Counted from the first letter of the stretch, positions 44,977 to 55,300 are shown. The stretch: 64,000 bases of DNA from Streptomyces marianii (GCF_005795905.1 NZ_VAWE01000001.1:2948501-3012500); one strand, 5' to 3'. The notes: a model not told the origin generated them from the letters alone. Program-made: numbers and translations.

Positions 44977-47900
44977 TCAGCCGATGTCGATCGGCGGTTC
45001 GTCCACGGTCGCGAGCTGGGTGATCTCCGCCTCGGATAGCACGCCTGCGTAGACGCGCATGTCGTCGAGCTGCCCGTACAGGCGGTTGCCCCAGTCGCCG
45101 GTGTCGTGACGGCGTGCCTGGGCCATCATCAGTGGCTGGTCGGACTGGAAGATGCTGTCGACGAAGACGCCTTCTTCGGCCCCCTCTCGCTGGCCGGCGA
45201 GGTAGAGCTTGGCCGATTGGTTGGCGGAGTCGTATACGCCGACCACATGGATCCAGTTGCCGGGCGGGTTGACCTGCTCGGAGGTGATCGTCGCGGCCGG
45301 ACCTTGCAGAACGTCCGTCTCGTAGGCACCGAAGTTCCAGTCGCCGACCGCTTCGCCCACCTCTTGGCGGTACCAGAGGCGGAAGGCGTTGCGCTGCGCA
45401 CCGGGATGGGCGAAGACCGTGGGTGAGTGGGCACCCGCGGTGTTCTCCAGGACAGTGGGGTCAAGGTTGACCCAGCCGGCCACGGTGAAGCTGCCGGAGT
45501 CGTCGAGGGGGACCGGGGCGGTGGCGTATCCGCGCTGGGTACTTGGCAGATCGAGCACGTTGCCGTGGGCCGGGTCCTCCGCCGCGGTGAAGGCCGCGCC
45601 GGAGAGCGACTGCAGGGTGTGGCCGCGGCCGGATTCGTCGGCGGCCGTGGTGCCGGAGGTGTTGTCCATGGTCCAGTGAGCCAGCAACGCAGCCTGCGGG
45701 TGCCCCGTATCCGGGTTCTCCATGTTGGTCTGCGCCCAGAGTTCGTCGGGGAACACCACACGGTTCCACGTCTGGACGTGGTCCAGGTCGCCCTTGAAGT
45801 AGCTGCCCATGTTCCCGCTGCTGGGGCTCTTCATCCGGCCGATCTCGAATGCGCCCGTTGCCGCCCATGGTGTGGTGTACGCGGTGGTGGCCTCGAGACG
45901 GCCGTTGACGTACAGGCGGATCTGCTGGTCATTCCTGTCGTACACGGCCAGGAGGTGCGTCCACGCCCCGACGACTCCGGGACGCGTGGAGATCGCCCGA
46001 ACGAGGCTGGCGCCGTCGGAGCTGTAGCGGTTGAACACCCACCGGTCGTAGGAGCTGGAGTAATACAGCTGGAACGCCCCGACCTGGGCGCCGCTCTGGC
46101 TGGCCACGGTGCTGATCTGGGTTCGGCTGCCCAGCCTGGTCCACGCGGACACAGCGAAGCTGCCTGTGGTGTCCACCACAGGACCCGATGTGGCCGCATA
46201 GGCATCGGTTCCGTTGAACCGCAGACCGCCGTCCAACCGGGCCGGAGTCGTCCACGCCGCACCGCCACCCAGAGTGAGAGCGTGGTTCGAGCCGGCGGCG
46301 TTGAGCCCGGTGGCGTCCAGCTTCCACTGGGCAACAGGGTTCGAGGCCTTGGCTACCTTGAACAGGTAGTCCGCGCCCTCGCTGACGTTGCCCGCCAGGT
46401 CGAACGTCTGAACCCGCAGGACGTTGGAGAGGCGCTTGGTCGGGGTGACCTTGATCTCGTATGTGGGGGTGTTGGCCGTGAACGTCTTGCTCTGCAGCAG
46501 CACACCGTTCAGCCAGATGTCGTAGCGCCGTACATCGCTGGCGCCTGCGGTGATCTTGAACGTGCCGGTCTGCCCGACACTGCCGGTCTCCGGCGAGGCG
46601 TCACACGTGATGCCCGCGCACTGCGGGTACTCCACGGATGTCACGGTGGGCTTGGGCGGAGCGGTGGTGTCGACTTTGAAGTAGCAGTAGCCGGACCACG
46701 GTCCGTACAGGTAGCTCGTCGTGCCGTTATAGGTGTATCGGTACTGACTCTTGGCGCGGAACTTGTACGTGGTCCCGCTCACGAGCGTCGGGGTCGGATC
46801 CGAACCCGGCTGACCGCTGACCGTCCATGCGTCCGGACTCAGGCTGGTCGGTGTCGTGCTCGACCCCGCGTACAGCTCGAAGTTGGGACGCAGACTCGCA
46901 TTGGAGCCGTCCGCCGAGGTCGGAGTGGCCGTAACCCGGGGCGTGTTGTCCCGGATGAGCGCCGGGCTCGTCGAAGCGGAACAGGCCACGTTCGGCTCCG
47001 ACAGTTTCACCGCCGAAGGTGCCGCGGTCAAAGGCGACACATACGTGATGGAAAGCCGCGGCTTGCGGTCCTTCGTCGCACGGTCGTCAGCCGGTGACAT
47101 GAACTGCTTCCACGCGATCGGATCCGTGCTACTCGCCGTCAGACCGAGCGTCGTGGTGGTCGACTTCGCCTTCGCCGTGTAGGCGACGGCGGCTGTCGCA
47201 TTGAACTCCACATCCCCATCGGGGCAGCTCGACGAATACCCCTTGGCCGCCGACACCTTCGTGACGTACGACCAGCCGCTTGGCGGCTTGCTCCACGTGG
47301 TGGAGCTGGAGATGGGGTTGGTGCGGTAGAGGTTGACGTCCCTCTTGCTGCAGTTCGCCGACCAGATCTCATACGCCGTGAACGTCGCACCGAGGATCTT
47401 CTTGCCCGCGACACTTCGGGTGTCGAACTGGAACAGTGACTTGGCCTGCTTGTTGTCGACGTACGCGTCGTAGCCGACCCCGAGAGCGTGCGAAGTCTTC
47501 CAGAACGACGTTCCCGACAGGTTTGACCAGATCGTCGTCCAGCCGGTCAGTGTCGAGTTCACTGCCGGCGGGTCGATGACCACCGGATACGACGTATCAG
47601 CGGCATCCAGGAAGGCCCGGTCAGGCGTTATCGACAGGGCATCGCTGGTCACATCGACGTCTGCAATGGCGGTCTTCGAGCCTGGCTCAGGCAGCACTGG
47701 GCTGTCCGCGACAGCCTCGGCTTCGGCAGCAGCAATGAACGACGCAGACCTTGCCCCGGTCGGCCCTGACGGTGCTGGGGCCGTGTCCGCGGTGTCCCAC
47801 ATCAGCGCGGCGCTGCTGGAGAACACCGCATGGCCACCGCCGTCGACGAGCGAAACGGTTCCGTTGTCCGCCGTCTTCACCGACAGACCGGTGGTCTTGA

Positions 47901-48630
47901 CGGGGAACTGAATCGAGTTCAGCGCCGGATCAGACGCGGCCTCACGGTTGTGGACCACCAGGTTCTGTGTGAATCCATCCGGACGAATCTGGACCACCAG
48001 GTCAACGTCGGGACGCACAGATTCGTAGATCGCGATGGAACCTGAGATTTTCGGCTCCGGCAGAGCCCAGGGAGTACCCAGCTCGTAGGACTTACCGTTG
48101 CGTGTGATCTTCGCCAGCGGCGCCGTCGAACCGCCGCCTGACAGCACCACATCCTGCGCCGCCTTCGGCGCAAGCAGCCCGTCTTCACGCTCAACGAGCG
48201 ACGTGTCGACAGGCACCCAAGAGCCGTCCTTGCGCACTCGCTCCGGACCTGCTGACGACTCGACGGTGAATGTCCCGTCGGGATTGGCGAAGACCTGGTT
48301 CGACTCGGTCGTGAGGCTGCCCACCACGACACGGTGGCCCTCGGCCACCGCCTTCTCCGAAGCTTTCTGCTCCTCAGACTTGGCAGGCAGAGAGTCGTCC
48401 TCCCAGAATGCCTTACCGCGCGCAGCCTCATCCGCCGGCACACTCGAACTTGACTCAGCAGCCTCAGCACCCTCGTCCACACCCACCGCCAGCGCACTGC
48501 CGGACAACGATTCGCTCGCCACCCCGACAAGAGCCAGCAATGCTACGGCGGTTGACGCCACCCCTCGCGCCGCTCCCCAACGGCGCCCACGTCTTATCAC
48601 TACGCAGCACTCACAATCTAAGAATCTCAT
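44977..48630 (-). CDS. Secreted LamG/DNRLRE-domain protein partnering the RHS protein
   Basis: About 1217 aa, exported (ARGVASTAVALLALVGVASE signal). A polar N-terminal region and a beta-rich domain (DGTFTVESSAGPERVRKDGS, FTQNLVVHNREAASDP) precede a DNRLRE-type domain (ARSLFQFDTRSVAGKKILGA-like region, AYEIWSANCSKRDVNLYRTN). FN3-like strands with Cys pairs follow, then two laminin-G-like domains in the last 430 residues (LRFNGTDAYAATSGPVVDTT, WTHLLAVYDRNDQQIRLYVN, and VAGWVNLDPTVLENTAG). Genes of this kind often precede RHS genes in Streptomyces and are thought to present or anchor the RHS shell. The start codon is uncertain; no strong ribosome site is seen. Confidence 0.8.
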   Translation of the reverse strand: MRFLDCECCVVIRRGRRWGAARGVASTAVALLALVGVASESLSGSALAVGVDEGAEAAESSSSVPADEAARGKAFWEDDSLPAKSEEQKASEKAVAEGHRVVVGSLTTESNQVFANPDGTFTVESSAGPERVRKDGSWVPVDTSLVEREDGLLAPKAAQDVVLSGGGSTAPLAKITRNGKSYELGTPWALPEPKISGSIAIYESVRPDVDLVVQIRPDGFTQNLVVHNREAASDPALNSIQFPVKTTGLSVKTADNGTVSLVDGGGHAVFSSSAALMWDTADTAPAPSGPTGARSASFIAAAEAEAVADSPVLPEPGSKTAIADVDVTSDALSITPDRAFLDAADTSYPVVIDPPAVNSTLTGWTTIWSNLSGTSFWKTSHALGVGYDAYVDNKQAKSLFQFDTRSVAGKKILGATFTAYEIWSANCSKRDVNLYRTNPISSSTTWSKPPSGWSYVTKVSAAKGYSSSCPDGDVEFNATAAVAYTAKAKSTTTTLGLTASSTDPIAWKQFMSPADDRATKDRKPRLSITYVSPLTAAPSAVKLSEPNVACSASTSPALIRDNTPRVTATPTSADGSNASLRPNFELYAGSSTTPTSLSPDAWTVSGQPGSDPTPTLVSGTTYKFRAKSQYRYTYNGTTSYLYGPWSGYCYFKVDTTAPPKPTVTSVEYPQCAGITCDASPETGSVGQTGTFKITAGASDVRRYDIWLNGVLLQSKTFTANTPTYEIKVTPTKRLSNVLRVQTFDLAGNVSEGADYLFKVAKASNPVAQWKLDATGLNAAGSNHALTLGGGAAWTTPARLDGGLRFNGTDAYAATSGPVVDTTGSFAVSAWTRLGSRTQISTVASQSGAQVGAFQLYYSSSYDRWVFNRYSSDGASLVRAISTRPGVVGAWTHLLAVYDRNDQQIRLYVNGRLEATTAYTTPWAATGAFEIGRMKSPSSGNMGSYFKGDLDHVQTWNRVVFPDELWAQTNMENPDTGHPQAALLAHWTMDNTSGTTAADESGRGHTLQSLSGAAFTAAEDPAHGNVLDLPSTQRGYATAPVPLDDSGSFTVAGWVNLDPTVLENTAGAHSPTVFAHPGAQRNAFRLWYRQEVGEAVGDWNFGAYETDVLQGPAATITSEQVNPPGNWIHVVGVYDSANQSAKLYLAGQREGAEEGVFVDSIFQSDQPLMMAQARRHDTGDWGNRLYGQLDDMRVYAGVLSEAEITQLATVDEPPIDIG

Positions 48631-48639
48631 GAAGATCAA

Positions 48640-49244
48640 CGAAGTGAGTGACCCTACTCACCAGTTGGGTTAGGGTCCAGACCAAGGCATCGTCACATAC
48701 CGGGCAGTTCACCTAGCATGAACGCAAACACGATCGTGATCCACCTCATACTGAAGTCTCGTGTAGAGCACCTACCTGCCCACCCTCGGACCAAGGGGTC
48801 TCCGCTCATCCGCGCATCAGTCTGATCACAGTCAGAGGCGCCGCGCGCCACCGCCAGCAGGGCGCATCTCATCGACAGCGGCCACCGGCCCCTCGTCGAG
48901 TGGGTGGCGGACGACACGGGCACCACGTTGCCGACGACGACAGCCAGCTGCCACCCCCTGTCGGTCACGTCGTCTCCCCCTACGGCCCACGGTCCGCCAT
49001 GCGCGCCGTAGGCGGACGGGACTGCTGCACGGATAGGTGACAGTCGGTTTTCGTGGCCGCCAGGCTGCGGTGCGCTTCATGGCGGTCTCGTACTTGAGCG
49101 GGTGGTGCTGCGGCTTGCCAATGACGGGGATGGAGGGCGGTCCTTCCGGGAAGGGCCGGCCGACGCGTGTCCCAGCCCACAGCGCGCACGATTGCTGGGG
49201 CGGGGCCCGGGCAAGCCGGGCCCCGTATGGTCAACTGCGCCCAG
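48640..49244. other. 600-bp stretch without a credible gene
   Basis: Neither strand shows a gene with family resemblance or a convincing ribosome site. It lies between the LamG gene start and the stop of the vWA-cassette gene and should contain the promoter of the RHS operon. Confidence 0.4.
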
Positions 49245-49670
49245 TTACGACCCTGGTGTGCCGAGGGTTGCCTGGTAGATCTTGAGGACCAGTGTGAGCT
49301 GGCTCATCTGCTGGACCAGGCGCGCGGCGTACTGATCCGCTACGTGGCCGAGTGGCGGCAGGATGCCCTTGGCTGGCGGGTGTGTGGTGAGGGCGTCCAG
49401 CCAGTCCCGCAGGTGGTCGGCATGGCGGTAGAGATGGGCGTGGAGGTAGTCGGCCTCGCACGCGGTGCTCCACACCAGGTCGGCGAGGGCTCCGGCTGCG
49501 CCGGGGGTGCGGCGCTGGCGGCCGAGGCGGCGTACGCCGTCGTCGCCGAGCGCGGCGATCAGCGCTGTGACGCCGGGTGGAGTCACGGTCGGCTTGCCGG
49601 CACCCGCTTGGGGGTTGGGGGTGTTGCTCTGCGGAGCAGCCTTGCGGGGGCGGGGGATGCGGTCGGTCAT
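49245..49670 (-). CDS. Hypothetical helical protein, last gene of the vWA/MoxR cassette
   Basis: A 141-aa protein. The first 40 residues are Pro/Ala/Gln-rich and likely disordered. The rest is helical (PGVTALIAALGDDGVRRLGR then AGALADLVWSTACEADYLHA and ADQYAARLVQQMSQLTLVLK). I do not recognise a family. The ATG at 49670 is preceded by AGGAAGG at a longish spacing. It follows a 157-aa gene by 41 nt on the same strand. Its place in the vWA/ATPase cassette suggests a cofactor or substrate of that system. Confidence 0.55.
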   Translation of the reverse strand: MTDRIPRPRKAAPQSNTPNPQAGAGKPTVTPPGVTALIAALGDDGVRRLGRQRRTPGAAGALADLVWSTACEADYLHAHLYRHADHLRDWLDALTTHPPAKGILPPLGHVADQYAARLVQQMSQLTLVLKIYQATLGTPGS

Positions 49671-49711
49671 GGCAGCTGGTGTCCTTCCTGCAGGTTGGGT
49701 GTGCGCGGGTT

Positions 49712-50185
49712 TCAGAGGGCTTCGCCGTAGGTGCAGGTGCAGGTGTGGCCTTCGTCCCGGGTGAAGGTGTCTGGCAGCGTGTCGATGCGGATCTCCTCGG
49801 CCGTCAGCGGCGGTCGGGCCAGGTGGGTGCCGAGGTCTGCGAGGTGTCGGATCTCGGCGAGCGGCACCGTTCCGCGGCATTCGGGGCAGGGCCCGAGGAG
49901 TTCGAACGGTTCGTCGTCGTGGATCGGGGAGCGGGCGAGGAAGGTGTAGTTCTCGCCGGTGTCGGGGCAGATGGCGGTGGCCATGACGGGCTCGCCGGGC
50001 GTGGTACGGCGGCGGAGCCAGTCCGGGGTGGTGGTGATCTGGTCCAGGTCGAGGCCGAGGGCGGCGGCCAGGCGGACGGTGGTGCGGGCGTGTTCTTCGC
50101 CCCGGTAGGGGCCGTGCAGGCTGATGACGTTGTTGTGGCGGATGAACGCGGCGGCGGCGTGGGCGCGTTCGGCGAGCGACGTCAT
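49712..50185 (-). CDS. Hypothetical protein with a Cys pair, vWA/MoxR cassette
   Basis: A 157-aa protein beginning MTSLAERAHAAAAFIRHNNV. It has a helical N-terminal part and a beta-rich middle (VMATAICPDTGENYTFLARS). A CPEC motif with a second Cys pair near the end (HTCTCTYG) suggests a small zinc ribbon. I cannot name a family. It lies 77 bp after the original stop of the vWA gene on the same strand and 41 bp before the 141-aa gene, so the three probably formed one operon. Confidence 0.55.
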   Translation of the reverse strand: MTSLAERAHAAAAFIRHNNVISLHGPYRGEEHARTTVRLAAALGLDLDQITTTPDWLRRRTTPGEPVMATAICPDTGENYTFLARSPIHDDEPFELLGPCPECRGTVPLAEIRHLADLGTHLARPPLTAEEIRIDTLPDTFTRDEGHTCTCTYGEAL

Positions 50186-50336
50186 GGGATGCGGTTTCCT
50201 TCGTCGGTGGACGTGGATGTTCGGGGGTGCCGCCCCGGGTGGGGCCGGGGCGGCACCGAAGGTCAGGGCTGAACGGCAGCGAGGGCAGCGGCGGCGGCAT
50301 TGCCGATCGCGGTGGCGGCCTGGGCTGGGTCCGCTA

Positions 50337-51434
50337 GGGGGCGTATTGCGTCGTGATCAATCTGCGAGATCTGCCTGCGCGGCAGGGTTTGGACCGGTAG
50401 ACCTCTTTGGGTGACGCGAGCGCAACTGACGGATGTGGAGTGGGAGTTGATCGAGCCGTACCTGCCGATCGGCGAGTACGGCCCGTACCCCGAGCGGCTG
50501 CGGCAGCAGTTCGAGGGCGTGATCTGGAGGTTCAAGACAGGCGGGCAGTGGCGGGAGATGCCGACGGAGTTCGGCGCCTGGTCGACCGTCCACAACCGCT
50601 TCCGGCAGTGGCGTGACTCCGGCGTCTTCGAAGCCATCATGGAGGGCCTGGTCACGGAAGCCGCGAAGCGCGGCGAGGTGGACCTGTCCCTGGTCAGCAT
50701 CGATTCCACCACCGCCCGGGCCCACCACGACGCTGCCGGGATGCACATGGACGAAGACGTCCTCACCGCTTTGGAGAAGGCTGCCGCCGAGACCGAGAAG
50801 GCCAGGTCAAAAGGGGCGACTGCGACGAACAAACCGGACAGGAGGCCGAAGGCGATCCCGTGCGGGAAGAGCGGCGGCGCATCCGGCGCCGACGAAAACT
50901 CCGGCTGAAGGCCGCCCTGCTCGGGCGTTCCAGGGGAGGGCAGACCAGCAAGATCCATGTCGTCGGCGACCGGAAGTGCCGCCCGCTGGCGTTCATACTG
51001 ACCGCGGGCCAGGCCGCCGACAGCCCGCAGTTCATCCCCGTATTGGGGAAGGTGCGGGTGCGCATGCCCGTCGGCCGTCCGCGCACCCGGCCCGGCGCAG
51101 TCGCCGGGGACAAGGCGTACTCGTCCCGCGGCAACCGCGCCCACCTGCGCAAACGCCGTATCAAGGCGGTCATCCCGGAGAAGAAGGACCAGGCCGCCAA
51201 CCGGAAGAAGAAGGGCTCCAGAGGCGGCCGGCCCGTCAGCCACGATGCCGACCTTTACAAGGAGCGGAACACCGTCGAGCGGCTGATCAACAAGCTGAAG
51301 GCCTGGCGAGGCATCGCCACGCGGTACGACAAGACCCCCGACAGCTACCTCGCCGGCCTCCACCTCCGCGCCTCGATGATCTGGCTCAGAGAGCTCACCC
51401 GGACCACCTGATGATCACAACCACATACGCTCCC
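50337..51434. mobile_element. IS5-family (IS427-type) insertion sequence, copy 2
   Basis: The ends ggggcgtattgcgtcgtgat and, complemented, gggagcgtatgtggttgtga match imperfectly (about 70 percent). TA at 50335-50336 and 51435-51436 is the target duplication, confirmed because removing the element restores the vWA frame. It is related to but distinct from copy 1 at 20943-22036. Confidence 0.92.
50411..51411 (+). CDS. IS5/IS427-type transposase made from two frames
   Basis: The first frame (50411-50908) encodes TDVEWELIEPYLPIGEYGPY and the first Asp in LVSIDSTTARAHHDAAG. The second frame (ending 51411) encodes the rest: GRSRGGQTSKIHVVGDRKCR, AGDKAYSSRGNRAHL with the second Asp, and NTVERLINKLKAWRGIATRY with the Glu. 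Joining needs a -1 shift, which can occur around TCA AAA GGG GCG at about 50809-50820 in the overlap. The element in the first copy has the same frame relation. Confidence 0.85.
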
Positions 51435-53280
51435 TAGTTCCAGGAGGGTGGTGCCGGGCAGGGGGCGTGGGTCGGGGTCGAAGGCGAGCCACAGCACCGC
51501 GCAGCCCGCCGCGCAAAGGGCCGTCATGCGCTCGCCGGCAGCGGCGGCCTCCTCGGGCCGGTAGTAGCCGTCGGAGGCGATCACCAGCAGGCGGCCCGCC
51601 CCGGGCATGCTGAGGTCGAGGCCGGCGGTCAGGGCGTCGATGGCCTCGGCGAGGCTGTGGCCGCCGCCGTCGGCGTCGAACTCGGTCACCCGTGTGGGGG
51701 TGCGTCCGGGCATGGTGATCGCGGTCAGGGACCGGCGGTAGGCGATGGTGGCGCTGCGTGAGTCGGGGTCGGTGAGGGCTGCGGCCTTGGCGACGATCCA
51801 GGCGGCCGAGGCGATCGGCGCGGCGGCGGCGCGCATCGAGCCGGAGACGTCCACCGCGATGCCGCCCCGCAGCGGTGGGGTGGGGCCTTGGCGGCGCTGG
51901 GTACGGACCCAGGGCTGGGCGGTGGGGATGGCGCCCGCCGCTTTCTGCGCGTCCCGGGCCAGGGCGCCGCGCATGTTCAGCCGTCCGGGCGGGGCGGCGG
52001 AGGCCGTGACGGTGACCGTGCGTTCCCGGTAGGCCGCTGCCCTGAGTGCCCGTGCGAGTTGCCCGGCGGCCGACTTCTCGGCCGGGGTGGGCGCCCGTGT
52101 TCCGGTCACCGGGGAAGCGGCCCGGCGGCCCGTGGCGCGTTCGCGCTGGCTCTCGGGGATGAAAGGTCGTGCCCCGGGTGCGAAGACCCGCTCGGCGGTC
52201 TGCGCTGCCTGCCGGGCGTGGGCGGCCTGTGCGGCTTTCGCCCGTGTCCTGGCCGTACGGGCCGCCTCGATGCGGACCTGGGCCGTCGCCTGCGCGGCCT
52301 CGTTGACCGCCACGGCACCGACCACCTTGCCGATGATGTCGGCCAGTTCGCCCCTCTGGGCGGTGGGGTCGGGGGCGGGTTCCGGGCCTGTGGGCTCGGC
52401 TCCGAGTGCCTGGCACCAGGCTGTGGCGTGCCCCAGCATCGCCTGCTCGTCCTGATCGGCTGTGGCGTGGGCGGCCGTCCAGATCCCCGCGAGGATAGCC
52501 AGCAGGTCGTGGCCGAGGATGCCGCTGACCATCTGCTCCAGAGGTGCGGTCTCGTCCGGGTCGAGGATTCCGGCGTCCCGGCGGGCCAGGATGAGCCCGG
52601 CCGCAGCCGCTGCCTGCCACCGGTCGGTGGGGGTCTGGTCGGTGAAATCGGCCATCACCAGGGTTTGCACGGCGGCCCGCAAGAATCGGCGGTCGCCGGG
52701 GCGGCGGCCGAGATGGGCGTGCTCGGCTCGGGACTCCTCCAGCAGCTGGGCGGCCGCGTCCAGGGCCGTGCCGCGGAGCGGTGACGGCATGGTCCAGGCG
52801 CTGTGTGCGGCGTGCGCGGCTTCGTGGGTGAACGCGCCCCAGGCGACTGGGTAGTTCTCCTCGTCGCCGACCCGTATCGGGTCGATGGTGGCCGGGTTCA
52901 GCGGGGAGAAGAGGCCTGCGTCGATCTCCAGTTGGGCGGTCACGGGGTAGAAGGCGGCCGGGGCGCCGGAGCGGGTGCCGTGCTCGCAGGTGACGATCAC
53001 GTCTTCGCGTTCGGCGAGTTCCGGGAGCCGCTCACCCAGGGCGGCGGCGATCCGCAGCCACTGTTCGGCCTGCGGGCCGGGGCGGGGCTCGTAGGCGGGG
53101 CCGCCGTCGTCCTCCCAGCAGGCCAGGGCCTGTTCGGTCTCGGTCAGGGCGGGCGGGGTGTGCTGGACGTGGGCTTGGGTGTGCGTGGGCATGGCGGATC
53201 GATCCCTTCAGGGGGCATGAGCGGGGGTGGTGGCCTGGGGCCGGGTGGGGGCGGGCGGCGTGGCCGCCCGCCGGTGGCGC

Positions 53281-54375
53281 TCAGAGCTGGCGGCCCAGGG
53301 CGAGGGCGGTGACCGGGCGGCCGATGGCCTTGGTGACGATCTCCGCGACCGTGTCGCGGTCCTCCAGCGGGGCGATGCCGACCAGGTTGGCGAAGGCCGC
53401 TTCGGTGCCGAGTACGTCGGCGATCTTCTGGAAGGCGATCAGTTCGCGCAGTTGCGGCGCCCATCCGACGTCTCCGGCCTGCTGGCTGGTGGCGAGGTGG
53501 CGGGCGATCCGCACCGCCGTGCGGTTGATCTTCAAGGCGGCGGCGAGGTCGTAGTCGGAGCCGACCTGGATCTGCACGCTGAACCGGGAGGCGAGGGCCT
53601 CGGTCAGTACCGCCCCGTGCACGCCGGGGTTGTGTCCGGCGATCACGTAGAACCCGTCGGCTGCGGTGACGGTCTCGCCCTTGTGGGCCTTGACCTGGAT
53701 CTGCCTTCGTCCGTCCATGGCCGGATACAGGGCGGCCAGCACCTTCGGTGAGATCAGGGTTGCGTCGTCCAGGAGGAGGGCGCGGCCTTCCTGCATGGCG
53801 GTGACAAGGGGGCCGTAGATGAACTCGTAGCCACCGCTGGCGTCCTGGGTGTACTCGCCGATCAGATCGCCGACCGTCGTGTCCCCGTCCCCGGCGACCG
53901 TGATCAGGTCCGGGAAGGCAGCCTCGATCAGCGAGGTCTTTCCGGTTCCCGGCGGCCCATACAACAACACCGCCACTTGTGCCTCCCGCAGCTTGCGCAG
54001 TGCCTCCACATCGGGGAGGTTCGCCAGCGCCCTGGGGTGGTACTGCTGCCCGTTGGGCCGGGTGATCGGCGAGGGCTTACCTCTTGGCGGCGGGGGTGCC
54101 GCAGACGCCGGAGGTGTGGTCGGGCGCGGCACCGGGGGTGCCTGCCTCGGTCCGGGGAGGGGCGCCGTTGCGCGCTGGGCTGCGGTCGCCGTTGCGGAGG
54201 TTGCCCGGTACGTGCGCGGATTCGTGCCGACCCGCTCTGCCTCGCTCCTGCACACCAGCGTCTCGCAGGCGTTGCCGACCGCCCCGCCCGAGTGCCTCAG
54301 CATCCTTGCCAGTTCCGTGACGCTGAAGCTCGCCGCCGCATTCGCGGCCAGGACCTGCGCGATCCTCGCGCGCAA
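53281..54375 (-). CDS. MoxR-type AAA ATPase with N-terminal winged helix
   Basis: A 364-aa AAA+ protein. The N-terminal about 55 residues look like a winged helix (FSVTELARMLRHSGGAVGNA). After a Pro-rich linker comes the ATPase core: Walker A LLYGPPGTGKTSLIEAAF, Walker B ALLLDDATLISPKVL, sensor VIAGHNPGVHG and the Arg segment LASRFSVQIQVG. Such ATPases work with the vWA protein encoded downstream. The only start I find is a TTG at 54375. In-frame homology extends upstream (PSPGPGKARPGE) into the RecD2-like gene, so the true beginning has probably been lost in a deletion. Confidence 0.82.
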   Translation of the reverse strand: MRARIAQVLAANAAASFSVTELARMLRHSGGAVGNACETLVCRSEAERVGTNPRTYRATSATATAAQRATAPLPGPRQAPPVPRPTTPPASAAPPPPRGKPSPITRPNGQQYHPRALANLPDVEALRKLREAQVAVLLYGPPGTGKTSLIEAAFPDLITVAGDGDTTVGDLIGEYTQDASGGYEFIYGPLVTAMQEGRALLLDDATLISPKVLAALYPAMDGRRQIQVKAHKGETVTAADGFYVIAGHNPGVHGAVLTEALASRFSVQIQVGSDYDLAAALKINRTAVRIARHLATSQQAGDVGWAPQLRELIAFQKIADVLGTEAAFANLVGIAPLEDRDTVAEIVTKAIGRPVTALALGRQL

Positions 54376-55300
54376 CTCGCCCGGGCGGGCCTTTCCCGGC
54401 CCGGGCGAAGGTGCGGGGGTCCGCAGTGGCGGGGTCGTCGTCGGTCAGCAGCTTGCGGGTGCGGGCGAGTAGGACGCGGACGGGCAGGTGGCAGTGGCCC
54501 TGGCCGCCGGCCTGGTCCAGCTCGTGCAGCAGCGCGGCCTGAAGCCGTTCCTCGCTGTGCTTGGGGACGCCGACGGCGAGGGCGATCTTGTCTGCGTTGA
54601 CGAAGCCGACCCCGTGCACATCCCGGCACAGCCGGTAGGGGCTGCGGCGGACGATATCGATCGGGTCGTCGTCTGTGTCGGCATACGTGGTGTAGATCTT
54701 CACCGCGAGCCCGGGCGTGATCCCGAGTTGCTGCAGGAACATCATGATCTCGGCGATGGCCTTCTGTTCCTGCCAGGCCGCCGTGATCCGCCCGAGCCGG
54801 ATCTCACCGATGTTGTGGACCTCCAGCAGCCGCTCCGGTTCGGCGTCGATGACCTTCAAGGTCTGATCGCGGAAGGTGTCCACGATCGCCGCGGCCAGCG
54901 CGGGACCGATGCCGCGGATCATGCCCGAGGCAAGGTAGAGGCGGATCGCCCGCTCATCGGCGGGTACCGTGCGCTCACATCTTCCGGCCTTGAACTGCCG
55001 GCCGTAGCGTGGATGGTGACTCCACGAGCCGCGCAAGCGCAGGCTTTCTCCAGGCTTTGCCCCGAAGAGTGCCTTGCCGACCACAGTGATGCTCTCCTCA
55101 CCGTCCCCCGTCGACGTCAGCCGCAGCACCGTACGCTCGTCGTAACTGACATGCAGCAGGTGATCGACGACGCCCTCGATCACCTCGTCGACTTCAGGGG
55201 GAACGTGATGGGCCACGCGCTTATCTCCCAAGGCCAGGGCAGGTACGAAGTCGGAGCACGCCGTGTCGTGGTGCAGCGAGGCCAGCATGAGCCTCAACAC
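54077..55300 (-). pseudogene. Truncated RecD2-like protein
   Basis: The frame from 55300 (MLRLMLASLHHD) encodes the N-terminal domain of RecD2-type helicases (RAIRLYLASGMIRGIGPALA, then helix-hairpin-helix segments such as VHNIGEIRLGRITAAWQEQK and RDVHGVGFVNADKIALAVGV) up to about 54400. Beyond that the sequence is a shadow of the ATPase gene and unlike RecD. The helicase motor (Walker A GGPGTGK) is absent. The gene is cut at the point where the MoxR-type gene begins, which suggests a deletion joining the two. Confidence 0.65.

Larger units (their letters stand above)
50263..53192 (-). pseudogene. von Willebrand factor A (MIDAS) protein, split near its 3' end by an IS
   Basis: From the ATG at 53192 about 586 codons are intact: an N-terminal helical domain (WEDDGGPAYEPRPG, GAFTHEAAHAAHSAW) and a C-terminal vWA domain with the MIDAS motif IAVDVSGSMRAAA. 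The frame then enters the IS at LPGTTLLELG. Removing the IS and one TA copy gives GAA CTA GCG GAC, that is LLEL-ADPAQAATAIGNAAAAAL and a stop at 50263-50265. The repaired gene would be 1830 nt (609 aa) with no other damage. As it stands, the protein ends with about 30 residues from the IS. With the adjacent MoxR ATPase it forms an ATPase/MIDAS pair, probably a metal-insertion or complex-remodelling chaperone. Confidence 0.85.
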
